Source of the DNA: Fidelibacterota bacterium
Lineage (GTDB): Bacteria; Fidelibacterota; Marinisomatia; SCGC-AAA003-L08; TS1B11
Length of the DNA stretch: 64,000 nt
NCBI GenBank assembly: GCA_020354025.1
Contig: CP070638.1
Span: 1,811,956 to 1,875,955, forward strand
Reading direction: 5' to 3'
The position numbers and the translations under genes are program-made. Position 1 is the first letter of the stretch; each line of letters begins with the position of its first letter. Shown here piece by piece: positions 17,309 through 25,688 of the stretch. The notes beneath the pieces are model-generated. The model was not told where the DNA came from and made no database searches. It saw only the letters and a program-made list of their open reading frames with translations.

Positions 17309-17752
17309 GTGAACAAAAAGATTAGCAGCAACAGGGGGATGGAGAGCCGTTTGCGGCAGGTCCTCCTACAACAGCGGGATGCTGTTGCGGATATTTTATG
17401 TTATTCTCAGAAGTTTATGGACCAGTCGGAGCAATTCAGCACAGACCAGCTCGAAGACCTGCTGGAGCATCGGACCGGGCGAGTACATCTAATTGAGCAG
17501 CTGGAGGATGAGCGTCACCGACTGATGGGGAAGAATACCGAACTGGAGGCCTCCCTGCGGCCCCTTTATGATGAAATTCAGGACGCTCTGGATGAGCTAG
17601 CTGCCTTGGATAACCGACTGAAGGAAATGATTTTCGACGCTCAACTCCGGCTCACAAATAATATGGCATTCACCCCTAAGTTTATTAACTTACGGCAGAG
17701 TGCAGCGAACGGGCATTACGCCTATAATCGCGTACTGGATTTAATGAGGTAG
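17309..17752 (+). CDS. Helical FlgN/FliT-like putative flagellar export chaperone
   Basis: The 147-residue product is predicted to be nearly all helical (LRQVLLQQRDAVADIL, QLEDLLEHRTGRVHLIEQLEDERHRL, LYDEIQDALDELAALDNRLKEMI). Length, charge pattern and place in the operon fit FlgN or FliT, which are small cytoplasmic chaperones for hook-filament junction or cap proteins. I cannot see a diagnostic motif, so the call is by shape and neighbours. Start GTG 17309 lies three bases after the flaG stop. The next gene starts four bases after its stop. In other bacteria flgN and flgM are also adjacent, which supports the FlgN version slightly. Confidence 0.5.
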   Translation: MNKKISSNRGMESRLRQVLLQQRDAVADILCYSQKFMDQSEQFSTDQLEDLLEHRTGRVHLIEQLEDERHRLMGKNTELEASLRPLYDEIQDALDELAALDNRLKEMIFDAQLRLTNNMAFTPKFINLRQSAANGHYAYNRVLDLMR

Positions 17753-17756
17753 ATCC

Positions 17757-18254
17757 ATGGCACCTATAAAAAATATCGTTGGCGACGTCCCGTCTCCTGA
17801 GCGTCTAAAACCTCAGGACCGCGTTTCCACAACCCGCTCTGATAAAGCAAAAAAACAGGGTCAGGCTCGCGAGAGCGCCACGGTAGAGTCCCGCGGGGAT
17901 ACGGTAAATATTTCCACAGCCGCGAGACAGCTAGCGGAAACCCGTGACACTCAGATGGCGCAATATCAAGATATGCTGCAAGCCCTGAAGAGCGAAGACG
18001 GCGATAAGGTGAAAAATGTGCAGCAGCGGATTGCCCAAGGGGAATTCAACGAGCCCGCCGTACTGGAGAGCGTCGCTGAGGCTATTAGCAACCTGCCTCA
18101 ATTCCAAGCCCTGACAGAAAGCGCTCCGGAAACATCCCGGACTAGGGAGCTCAGGGGAGACATTGCCCAGAGGATCCGTTCCGGAGAGTATGAGTCTGAC
18201 GACGTACTTGATAGGGTAGCCATCAATATCCTCAGAGATATTGGCGCCGCCTGA
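17757..18254 (+). CDS. FlgM-like putative anti-sigma-28 factor with doubled C-terminal unit
   Basis: FlgM holds sigma-28 inactive until the hook is complete and is then exported. The 165-residue product has a disordered N-terminus (1-47), a D-T-V-N-I-S-T-A-A-R-Q-L segment at 48-59 like the D-x-V-x-L-S motif of FlgM, and a helical unit V-x-x-x-Q-Q-R-I-A-Q-G-E-F at about 86-98 matching the V-x-x-I-x-x-G-x-Y motif of FlgM. A second such unit, L-R-G-D-I-A-Q-R-I-R-S-G-E-Y-E, follows at 132-146 with DRVAINIL after it. Typical FlgM is about 90-100 residues with one unit, so this is almost double. It is the last intact gene of the sigma-28 operon, a normal place for flgM. The function is inferred. 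Confidence 0.6.
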   Translation: MAPIKNIVGDVPSPERLKPQDRVSTTRSDKAKKQGQARESATVESRGDTVNISTAARQLAETRDTQMAQYQDMLQALKSEDGDKVKNVQQRIAQGEFNEPAVLESVAEAISNLPQFQALTESAPETSRTRELRGDIAQRIRSGEYESDDVLDRVAINILRDIGAA

Positions 18255-18653
18255 GACCGCCCGTTTTATCCTCGATCTTATACATTCTGATTTCTTACTG
18301 ACACAGATACGCTCCACCTGAGTAGTGGAGGAATTTTACTAGTAATCCATTATGTTAAAGCGGAATGTGATTGTCGTCGTGTACCGGATATTGAGATGGG
18401 ATGAACAGGAAATGATGGATTCTCCCCAGTGGACGTCGATGTTGGTATATTCAGCCCAGCGATTTTCTTTCCTTCCAGCTAGGTTCAATAAGAAAACTTT
18501 CCCTGCTTGTCGATCATATGGGAAGCAGCTCAATTGCGCGTTTTAAGATTGATTAGTGGGTAAAATTAGCTCAACAAAACAAATCATGGAATCCTTGGGT
18601 TTGGAGAGAGGTTTTTCTTATTACGATGACTTTATTTCACCCTGTTTGAATCC
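18255..18653. other. AT-rich stretch between FlgM-like gene and CheZ-like relic
   Basis: Apart from the weak hairpin at 18312-18330 I see no gene. A short frame at 18556-18774 starts inside this stretch but its peptide is a shadow of the decayed CheZ-like frame. The first part of the relic gene may reach back into here in degraded form. Confidence 0.4.
18312..18337 (+). terminator. Possible terminator after the flagellar operon
   Basis: CTCCAC at 18312-18317 pairs with GTGGAG at 18325-18330 around a 7-base loop, followed by GAATTTT. The stem is short and the T run has only four bases, so it is a weak intrinsic terminator at best. It lies 58 bases after the stop of the FlgM-like gene. Confidence 0.45.
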
Positions 18654-19195
18654 GGCGGTGAAATTTTGCCTTTTCTGGAAGAGCTGTTTAAATTCCAGAG
18701 TTGTCTTGATCTATACTAGCGAAGGCGAGCCAGTCGCCGGAAAACACCATAGCGTCTATATCGGCTATATCTGATAATATAGCCAGCGCCGACATGATGG
18801 TGGAAGATACCACGCACACGATTATGGATAGCGTGGGCCATATAACCGTGGAATTGGATCAGCTGATCGCCGATTAGTCTGATAGTGAGATAAAGAAGGT
18901 TCTCTAGAATCTGGTCGGCAAGCTGGCCGAGATCAGTATTGCGCTCCGGTTCCAGGACATTACTTCCCAGTATCTCCGTCAGATGGCGGTGATAGTAGAG
19001 ACGGTCCAGGTGCGGACGGAGAAGCCGTTTGTGTCGTTGAAGAGAATCGGTTATGGAAATTAATTAGTAAAGAACATTGTTGAGAGCAATGCCCAGTAGG
19101 CTAAAGTGGGAACGGCAATTGAGATTACCGATACTATCCGGCAAACCGCCACGGTTTTACACTACAACATTGGTGCCCTGTTCGGGCTCAAATAA
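18654..19195 (+). pseudogene. Relic of a CheZ-like chemotaxis phosphatase gene
   Basis: A coding-like frame from 18722 to a final TAA at 19193-19195 is broken by four in-frame stops: TAG 18875, TAG 18905, TAA 19061 and TAG 19097. Reading through them gives a continuous helical protein with GKLAEISIALRFQDITSQYL, a pattern like the F-Q-D-x-T-G-Q active-site helix of CheZ, and a C-terminus ALFGLK. Upstream, in another frame, 18654-18716 encodes GGEILPFLEELFKFQS, also CheZ-like, so at least one frameshift is present too. All four stops could come from single C-to-T changes in CAA or CAG. CheZ removes phosphate from CheY; loss would leave another phosphatase or constant signalling. It follows the flagellar operon directly. 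Confidence 0.65.
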
Positions 19196-19226
19196 TGTTG
19201 CACACAAATAGTGAGGACGATCTAAT

Positions 19227-19658
19227 ATGCCTATTGATCCTATGCTCAATCCCAACCGGCCCCCCACCAAAGAGGATCTGGAGGATTTCCTGGGTATAAG
19301 CCGCTACCGGCGGTTTGATGCTATCTACAAGGAGCTGATTGGTCTGAATCTGGATGCTAGATGCGTGTGGAGCGAACTGGACAAGATCTGGTTTATTCAC
19401 TTTTATTCCGGCAAAGCCCCTATCTTCAGCATCCGCTGGGGAGTCGACTACTTTTATGCTCACCTCTCCCTGGAAGCCAAACACTATACGAAGGTAGCCC
19501 AACAGAAAAACATAACCCCCGATGCCCTTGAACTGCTGCAGAAGAGCCCAACCAATCCTACGAAGAAGATCAAACGCATCGAAGCCAACCTGGAGATGAT
19601 GAAAGATCAGGAGGCTTTCTTGCAGCTGCTGCCCGCACTGATCCGTGTGTTGGTCTAG
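19227..19658 (+). CDS. Small cytoplasmic protein, DUF3788-like
   Basis: The 143-residue product has no signal peptide or membrane segment. Its plan, an N-terminal P-T-K-E-D-L-E-D-F-L-G stretch, then W-S-E-L-D-K-I-W-F and a run of beta-like strands (APIFSIRWGVDYFYAHLSL), followed by a helical tail, recalls DUF3788, a family of small proteins of unknown function. The match is by eye and weak. It stands alone between the CheZ-like relic and a convergent acetyltransferase gene, with a GTGAGGACG site before ATG 19227. I infer no role. Confidence 0.55.
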   Translation: MPIDPMLNPNRPPTKEDLEDFLGISRYRRFDAIYKELIGLNLDARCVWSELDKIWFIHFYSGKAPIFSIRWGVDYFYAHLSLEAKHYTKVAQQKNITPDALELLQKSPTNPTKKIKRIEANLEMMKDQEAFLQLLPALIRVLV

Positions 19659-19790
19659 CCCACGGGTGTTTTCGGGCATCGACCGCTTCTGTCTCTGGTC
19701 CCCTTATAGCCGGGACAGGCTACAACGCCCTGATAAAATAACGTAGATCTGTTTTCGACGCCGCCTGGCGGCTGTATTATAAGGGGATGG

Positions 19791-20381
19791 CTAGAAGTCT
19801 TTGTTCGCGGTCGAATTGCGGATCGGACGGCGATAGTACTCGAAGGTCCGTCCGGAGCCATGCCAGTTGGAGAAGCGCTTGACGATTGCCGTATCCGGTG
19901 AAAATTTGCGCGCGATGCCTTCCAGCACGTGGCCGGTTACGTACCGGTAGTTGTGCTTCCGGGCCCAGTTAAGGTAGACCCGTTTCAGGGTTCGGGCGAA
20001 TCCATTGCCGCGATAACGGGCCAGGATGACGTACGCATAGGTATACAGAGTATTGCTCAGTCCCAGGTTCTGATCGAACTTGGCCCAGGGATCGCGGGCG
20101 AAGTACTCCAGCGGGACACCGATGATATAGCCAACGATTTCCCCATGATACCGGGCTACGAAGGGAAGGGTTTTAGGATAGTTGAAATATTTCCGAATGG
20201 TTGTCTTGGTTAGCCGGGCAAGGTCTCCGTACTCGCTGGCCAACGATTCGGAAACCTCTACCAGAGTGGGGATGTCCTCACCCCCGACGTATTCCATGAG
20301 TTCAATCTGGAACCCCAGCGGAGAGGAGGCGATGATCCGGGTACGGGACTTTTCGCTGATATTGAGTGTGAGTTGCTCCAT
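19791..20381 (-). CDS. GNAT-family N-acetyltransferase
   Basis: The 196-residue protein has a GNAT fold: a helical start (PTLVEVSESLASEYGDLA), the strand FVARYHGEIVGYIIGVPLEYF (motif D), then LYTYAYVILARYRGNGFARTLKRVYLNWARKHNYRYV, in which R-Y-R-G-N-G-F-A is the acetyl-CoA pyrophosphate loop (Q/R-x-x-G-x-G/A). The tail is longer than usual for the family (FSPDTAIVKRFSNWHGSGRTFEYYRRPI), similar to acetyltransferases that modify small amines or amino acids. Substrate unknown. It is convergent with the DUF3788-like gene and divergent from bioY. Confidence 0.82.
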   Translation of the reverse strand: MEQLTLNISEKSRTRIIASSPLGFQIELMEYVGGEDIPTLVEVSESLASEYGDLARLTKTTIRKYFNYPKTLPFVARYHGEIVGYIIGVPLEYFARDPWAKFDQNLGLSNTLYTYAYVILARYRGNGFARTLKRVYLNWARKHNYRYVTGHVLEGIARKFSPDTAIVKRFSNWHGSGRTFEYYRRPIRNSTANKDF

Positions 20382-20850
20382 TGTTCCAGAACTTTTCTCA
20401 GGTTCAACAAATTAATTTAGGTCAGCGTGTGAGGTTCATCCAGCGAAAAGTTCTCGGGATTCTCTTAAAAAAGATCAATATTCGTCTGATGGTACTGACC
20501 GAAAATAACATTAGATTCAGATTCTGAAATTCAACCAGGACTGAATACCTTAAGATCACAGGGAGTTTCACTAGTCCTGGCAAGACCTGGCCCCCGTCTG
20601 TCTGAAGCGCTTATCCCCTGGGATTGACCTCTTCAGGTTTGCGGTATTACGATTATTTTGATGCTGGTAATGACTACTGGTCGTTACAAGTAGGTGCGTT
20701 GGTAGCGGGGCTGCTCGTTCACGCGAGTTATTTGGCAACCGCCAACCAGCGGCCTAAATTCGTGCTTCAGGAATGAATCAGGATTTTACGGACAATCTGC
20801 ATCTAGTTATTGCACCCTGCTTGGGCGGATGAACTGAAAAGGAGCAATTT
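20382..20850. other. 469-base intergenic region upstream of bioY
   Basis: It holds the promoters of the acetyltransferase gene and of bioY, which I cannot place. An 8-bp inverted repeat (CCAGGACT at 20535-20542, AGTCCTGG at 20573-20580) lies 270 bases before bioY. I do not recognise a BirA-type biotin operator. A frame from TTG 20624 to TGA 20776 encodes about 50 residues with a plausible transmembrane stretch (SLQVGALVAGLLVHASYLATA); it may be the tail of a decayed membrane-protein gene or a small protein. It is too short to name. Confidence 0.45.
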
Positions 20851-21456
20851 ATGGTTTGCGCTACTTATGCCGATATTCTACGGCCTCAGGCCCGGCGCCT
20901 GGCCTGGTTATACGACTTGGCTCTGGTGCTGGGAGGCTCCCTACTGGTGGCCCTCAGTGCCCGGGTTGTGTTTCCTCTGCCGTTCAGTCCGGTGCCCGTC
21001 ACCGCCCAGACTCTGGCGGTGCTCCTTGTGGGTGCTCTCTTGGGAGGGGTGCGGGGGGGCATGAGCCTGCTGTTGTACCTGGCCCAGGGAGTAGCCGGGT
21101 TGCCGGTATTTGCCGCGGGAGCAGCTGGTGTGGCCTATTTCCTGGGACCTACCGGCGGGTACCTGCTGGGCTTTGTGGCTGGAGCTACCCTGACTGGGCT
21201 GCTGGCCGAGCGGGGTTGGGATCGGCGGATCTGGAATACTCTTTTGGCCATGCTGCTGGGAACCGCGGTGATCTACGCAATAGGGTTGGCATGGCTGGCA
21301 CTGCTGACGGGGGTTGATGATGTGCTGGCTATCGGCCTGTATCCCTTTATACCGGGGGCCATCGTCAAGATTGTTGTAGCGGCAGTGCTATTGCCGCAGG
21401 GGTGGAAGCTGCTAGGCCACCGGTTTGAAGCGAACACTCGAAGGGAGTATCCATGA
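20851..21456 (+). CDS. bioY: Biotin transporter S component BioY
   Basis: BioY is the biotin-binding membrane component of an ECF-type transporter. The 201-residue product has about six membrane segments and the family's characteristic stretch: LPFSPVPVTAQTLAVLLVG, GLPVFAAG, GPTGGYLLGF and YPFIPGAIVKI near the end. ATG 20851 follows AAAAGGAGCAATTT. No ECF ATPase or T component is nearby, so it either uses shared ones or works alone, as some BioY proteins do. It overlaps the next gene by four bases (ATGA), meaning translational coupling with a HIT protein. Confidence 0.95.
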   Translation: MVCATYADILRPQARRLAWLYDLALVLGGSLLVALSARVVFPLPFSPVPVTAQTLAVLLVGALLGGVRGGMSLLLYLAQGVAGLPVFAAGAAGVAYFLGPTGGYLLGFVAGATLTGLLAERGWDRRIWNTLLAMLLGTAVIYAIGLAWLALLTGVDDVLAIGLYPFIPGAIVKIVVAAVLLPQGWKLLGHRFEANTRREYP

Positions 21457-21794
21457 GCGATAATATCTTCGCTAAGATCATCAACAAGGAAATCCCCGCC
21501 GACATCATCTACGAGGATGACCAGTGCGTGGCCTTTCGGGACGTTAATCCCCAGGCGCCGGTGCACTTTCTGGTGGTACCGCGCAAACCGATTGCCAAAT
21601 TGCAGGACCTGACTGCCGAAGAAGAGGGTCTTATCGGGCACCTCCACGGCGTGATCACCCGGCTGGCAGAGCAGGAGAAAATCGCGGAGGGATACCGGGT
21701 AGTGGTCAATTCAGGATCGAGTGCCGGCCAGTCCGTTTTTCACCTCCACTTCCACGTGCTGGGTGGACGTCCCATGCGCTGGCCACCCGGATAG
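21453..21794 (+). CDS. HIT-family purine nucleoside phosphoramidase (HinT-like)
   Basis: The 113-residue protein is a standard HinT-type histidine-triad hydrolase. H97-L-H99-F-H101 gives the H-x-H-x-H catalytic triad, preceded by NSGSSAGQSVFH. The N-terminal FAKIINKEIPADIIYEDD and APVHFLVVPRKPI stretches are also typical. Such enzymes hydrolyse AMP-N linked compounds and are widely conserved housekeeping proteins. The ATG overlaps the bioY stop. All key residues are present. Confidence 0.96.
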   Translation: MSDNIFAKIINKEIPADIIYEDDQCVAFRDVNPQAPVHFLVVPRKPIAKLQDLTAEEEGLIGHLHGVITRLAEQEKIAEGYRVVVNSGSSAGQSVFHLHFHVLGGRPMRWPPG

Positions 21795-22029
21795 GCCGGG
21801 CGGCGGCTTGATCTGCCGTCGGCTGGAACAGTGGGCGAACAGTCGTCCGAATTGACCAGGATCATTTTGCCCCTCCCTAAGTAAAATTGGCTAAGGGCAA
21901 CTTTATGGTTCTCGTTATTGGATACCGGCCTGCGGTTATATCATGAGGTGAACGCTTGCAGTAGGACATAGGTTGCAGCAGCGCCGTCGGTCTTAGTGAC
22001 ATAAACCAGAAATAAGCAATTCCACTAAC

Positions 22030-22932
22030 TTGAAACGCTCCCGGTACGATCGCAAATTTACCCGTATCACCAGGAAACTCCGTGATTATCCGCGAGGCCG
22101 CTCGTCCCAGCTGGAGAAGTGGGATCTCTTTGAGGACCTGACCAGCGGGAGCAGTAGCAATCTATTCCTGGGTGCGTACGGCGATGTGGCTATTATGGAC
22201 CTGCTGGGAGAGTATGGGCTACTAGCTGCTTTGGCTAAACGGGGTATCGACCATCCGTTACTAGACCTGGACCTGAGTGATGCCTATCGCCATGTCCTGC
22301 GCCTGTATGATGGGGAGGTTACCTCTGGCAAATTGGCTGTCGAGCTTGTATTCCGCCGCACCCTACTTAACCACAGCATTAGGCCGGCAACCGAGAAAAG
22401 TCGGCCTCCCTGTCTGCTTCTGGAATGGATTCTCCTGCAAAATCCTAATCATCGGTTCGATGAGGGCCACCCGGCCTTGCCGCAGCAGGATTATCCCGGG
22501 CTGGCAATGGGAGACATGGTCTTGAGCCTCATCGCCCAGATGGCTAGGGTCATGCACTTGAGCGGGATTGTCACGGTGCCCGCCAACCTGAACTCGGCAC
22601 TGTTTTTCTTGAGAGATTATCTGGCCCTGTCGCCCCGTATCCAGGCCGAGCTCCTGATCCTGAAGCGGACGGTGAAAAAATATGGCCGGATAGAGGTAGC
22701 CTGGGCTGAATTGTGGGGTGACCTGCTTGAGGAAGGCACAGGCCGGCCTTATCATTGGCAGCCTTCTGAAATGGTCCAGCCCCTGAGTGATGAGCTCCAC
22801 GCCTGGTTCAAGGGAAACGAACGCTATACACGAGAAATGGAGCGGCATAACCCGCGGTTCACTATCCGCAAAGGAGTGCGGGTTAGGCCACTAGCAGACG
22901 GTCAAGTCGTCAGGGATTATCAGGTAGCCTAG
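22030..22932 (+). CDS. Uncharacterised cytoplasmic protein
   Basis: I do not recognise the family of this 300-residue protein. It has no signal peptide or membrane span and looks mainly helical. It starts with a basic stretch (KRSRYDRKFTRITRKLRDYPRGR) that could touch nucleic acid, then KWDLFEDLTSGSSSNLFLGAYGDVAIMDLLGEYGLLAALAKRG. The middle is rich in leucine helices (YLALSPRIQAELLILKRTVKKYG). The start is taken as TTG 22030, since no ATG is closer; the true start is uncertain. It stands alone, 235 bases after the HIT gene. Codon use is like the GC-rich genes around it, and the frame is long and uninterrupted, so I believe it is real. Confidence 0.65.
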   Translation: MKRSRYDRKFTRITRKLRDYPRGRSSQLEKWDLFEDLTSGSSSNLFLGAYGDVAIMDLLGEYGLLAALAKRGIDHPLLDLDLSDAYRHVLRLYDGEVTSGKLAVELVFRRTLLNHSIRPATEKSRPPCLLLEWILLQNPNHRFDEGHPALPQQDYPGLAMGDMVLSLIAQMARVMHLSGIVTVPANLNSALFFLRDYLALSPRIQAELLILKRTVKKYGRIEVAWAELWGDLLEEGTGRPYHWQPSEMVQPLSDELHAWFKGNERYTREMERHNPRFTIRKGVRVRPLADGQVVRDYQVA

Positions 22933-23229
22933 GTGTAGACCGACTGACATTTTGATAACCGCCTTCATGGTGCCAATTCAATGTTTTTATCGGAACCGGC
23001 GGACCGGGACATTGGGGGTGGATTTAATCAGTTAATCGAAGTATTTTTCCACCCAACGGTCTGCTATCGAAACAGGGATAATACTACAATGGGTATAGCT
23101 TTTAGAAAGCCGATGTCACCTCCATTAGTCGAAACTAGGCCTCAGGGAACTTCACACGGCAGAGATCACAGCCGACGAGGGAAGGACGGATACGTCAATT
23201 CCCCCACTCTGTTGAGAACACAATCGGGC

Positions 23230-25035
23230 ATGCCGCTGATGGGATTGCTATATCGGATCCTATCGCTGGTTCTGCTCATGACGGCTACCGTTTTCGGCAG
23301 GATCACCTATACTCTGAGTTTTGAGGATCGTGCTGAACATTATATCACGGTAGATCTGGAAGTTGACGGCCTGCGGGGAAAAGACTATCAGGACTTCAGG
23401 ATGGCAGTGTGGACTCCGGGTAGCTACCTGGTCCGGGAATTCTCGCGCAACGTTGTCGATCTCACAGCTAGGAGTGGCATCCGGGAGCTGCCGGCAACCA
23501 AGGTCAATAAGAACACCTGGCGTGTCGATTTGAACAGACAGCGGCGAATATTCGTCCGCTATAAGGTGTATGCCTTTCAGCCTGATCATCGCAGCAGCTT
23601 CGTTAACGAGGACGGGGCAATGCTCAACGGTGCCAGTGTGTTCATCTTTCCTGATGGTATGGAGTCACAGGAAAGCCTGGTGGTGATAAACAAGCCGCGT
23701 AGCTGGGATCAGGTCACCTCCGCCCTACCCTGGGTAGGGGGGAGGAGTCCCGTATTCCGGGCCGCCAACTATGATGTGTTGGTGGATTCCCCGATTATGA
23801 TGGGTAACCATACCGTACTTGACTTTGAGGTCAGTGGAGTCTCACATCGGTACGCCATTTCCGGTGAGGGGGACTATGATCCCGACCGGCTAGTGACCGA
23901 TACGGGGAAAATTATCCGCGAAATCCACGACATTTTTGGCTCTGTACCCTACGACGATTACACTCTGTTTCTGCAGCTGTGGGATGAGAGAACCGGTGCC
24001 CTTGAACACAGTAATTCATCTCACTTTATTGTTTCCAGAGATGCCTTTCAGAAAGAGCAGCGCTACCATCGTCTTCTGGGGATCGTGGCCCATGAGGTAT
24101 TTCATGCCTATAACGGCAAGCGTATCCGGCCTGAGTCCCTTGGGCCTTTTGATTATGATCGGGAGAATTATACCACTCTGCTGTGGGTAGTGGAAGGATT
24201 CACCTCGTACTACGACCGGCTCCTGCTGCGGAGGGCTGACCTGCTGACTGTGGAAGAATACCTCGATCAGCTTGCTCGTAGCATCAAAGAGCTTGAATCA
24301 ACTCCCGGCCGCCACCAACAGACCCTCCAGCAGGCGTCCTTCGATGCCTGGATCAAGCATTATCGACCCGATGAGAACAGCCCTAACACTGCCATTTCAT
24401 ACTACACCAAAGGCAGCCTGGTGGCATTGGCCCTGGATCTGACCATCAGAGCTTTCACTGATGGCGAGCGGGGGTTGGATGACGTCTTCCGGCTCATGTG
24501 GCAGGACTACCTGGTCGCCAGGAATGGATACAGCCACGAAGATTTTCGGGCGGCATGTGATTCAGTGGCGGGGCGTTCCCTCGACGACGTCTTCCAGTAT
24601 GTTACCACCACTGCGGAAATGGACTGGCAATCCGTCTTGGAACCCTTCGGTCTGATGCTGGTCCGGGGCTACATGAATCCGGGAGATTCCACCCGGGCTT
24701 ATTATGGGTTCAGGACGTGTGAGGAGGACGAGCAGCTGAAAATCACGCGAATTGACTCTAATACCCCCGCAGCCCGCGCGGGTCTGAGTGTGCATGATGA
24801 ACTTATATCCATTGATAATTACCGCCTTCTGGGAGCCGTAGCCGAGCAGATTCTGGCTTCTCGCAGCCAGGACAAAGCAGCCGCTCTGGTCGTAAATCGG
24901 AATGGTATCATGCGTACCTTTACTATCAGGCCTACACCACCGCCCTACGACATGCTATCTATTGTGCGGATGGAACCTCCCACCGAGCAGCAGGAAAGGC
25001 TCTATACCGGCTGGCTTCAGATCCCTTGGGAATAA
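23230..25035 (+). CDS. M61-family glycyl aminopeptidase with PDZ domain
   Basis: The 601-residue exported protein has a signal peptide (MPLMGLLYRILSLVLLMTATVFG), a beta-rich N-terminal domain, and a gluzincin core with HEVFH at 288-292 followed by AYNGKRIRP, exactly as in peptidase family M61, and WVVEGFTSYYDRL for the third zinc ligand (E). Near the C-terminus, TRIDSNTPAARAGLSVHDELISIDNYRL is a PDZ domain. Such proteins cleave N-terminal glycine or alanine from peptides in the periplasm. The open frame runs upstream to 22981, but those 83 codons look non-coding, so I start at ATG 23230. It is 6 bases ahead of thiN. Confidence 0.88.
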   Translation: MPLMGLLYRILSLVLLMTATVFGRITYTLSFEDRAEHYITVDLEVDGLRGKDYQDFRMAVWTPGSYLVREFSRNVVDLTARSGIRELPATKVNKNTWRVDLNRQRRIFVRYKVYAFQPDHRSSFVNEDGAMLNGASVFIFPDGMESQESLVVINKPRSWDQVTSALPWVGGRSPVFRAANYDVLVDSPIMMGNHTVLDFEVSGVSHRYAISGEGDYDPDRLVTDTGKIIREIHDIFGSVPYDDYTLFLQLWDERTGALEHSNSSHFIVSRDAFQKEQRYHRLLGIVAHEVFHAYNGKRIRPESLGPFDYDRENYTTLLWVVEGFTSYYDRLLLRRADLLTVEEYLDQLARSIKELESTPGRHQQTLQQASFDAWIKHYRPDENSPNTAISYYTKGSLVALALDLTIRAFTDGERGLDDVFRLMWQDYLVARNGYSHEDFRAACDSVAGRSLDDVFQYVTTTAEMDWQSVLEPFGLMLVRGYMNPGDSTRAYYGFRTCEEDEQLKITRIDSNTPAARAGLSVHDELISIDNYRLLGAVAEQILASRSQDKAAALVVNRNGIMRTFTIRPTPPPYDMLSIVRMEPPTEQQERLYTGWLQIPWE

Positions 25036-25041
25036 GCTCCT

Positions 25042-25674
25042 ATGTCCCTTAATCCGCCGATAGTGATCCTTGCGTACGGCGTTTTTCCTACGCACGATCG
25101 TCCGTTGGAAGCGCTGAGAGATGCCGGTACGTTGATATGTTGCGATGGTGCGGCGAATGAGCTGATCGGGCGAACTCCGGGACCGGATGCTGTGGTGGGA
25201 GATCTCGATTCACTCAGCGAAGAGGCGCGCTCTGCATTCCGCGATAGGCTGGTGGAGCTGCCCTCTCAGCAATCCAGTGATTTGGAAAAAGCTCTCCGGT
25301 GGGTGGCTGGTAAGGGGGGAGAAGAGGTCACTATCCTTGGTGCTACTGGCCTGCGGGAAGATCACGGCCTGGGCAATCTGCTCATGTTGTGGACTGATTT
25401 CGGTCTGGATATAACCCTGCTAACAGATACCGGCCGGTTCACCGTGGTTCGTACTGCCCGCTCTTTTCACTCGTTTGAAGGACAGGTCGTATCTCTCTTC
25501 CCCGAATCCTCCAGGGTCCGGATCACCACTTCCGAGCTGTTATATCCTCTCCGGAACGCCCCCGTATCTGCACCCTATAAAGGGACCTCGAACCAGAGCC
25601 TGGGCTCTGAATTCTCGGTAAAGACCACCGGGGGTGCCGTGCTGGTGTACCAGGATTATCCGCCAGGAGCCTGA
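25042..25674 (+). CDS. thiN: Thiamine pyrophosphokinase (thiamine diphosphokinase)
   Basis: ThiN transfers pyrophosphate from ATP to thiamine, making the TPP cofactor. The 210-residue product shows the family's hallmarks: ICCDGAANELIG, VVGDLDSLS, QQSSDLEKALRW (substrate and Mg sites) and ILGATGLREDHGLGNL. The C-terminal half contains the beta-sandwich thiamine-binding segment (VSLFPESSRVRI, ending in GGAVLVYQ). The cell therefore imports or salvages thiamine. The following symporter gene, 14 bases on, is a candidate partner. TPP is also the cofactor of the 2-oxoacid oxidoreductase encoded at 35 kb. Confidence 0.92.
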   Translation: MSLNPPIVILAYGVFPTHDRPLEALRDAGTLICCDGAANELIGRTPGPDAVVGDLDSLSEEARSAFRDRLVELPSQQSSDLEKALRWVAGKGGEEVTILGATGLREDHGLGNLLMLWTDFGLDITLLTDTGRFTVVRTARSFHSFEGQVVSLFPESSRVRITTSELLYPLRNAPVSAPYKGTSNQSLGSEFSVKTTGGAVLVYQDYPPGA

Positions 25675-25688
25675 AGGGGCATTCTCCG

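Noticed and set aside
18875-19099. Stop codon reassignment (TAG/TAA read as glutamine) in the CheZ-like frame
   Set aside because: Other genes in the window end normally with TAG or TAA and keep CAG/CAA for glutamine, and the upstream part is frameshifted, so decay is the better explanation.
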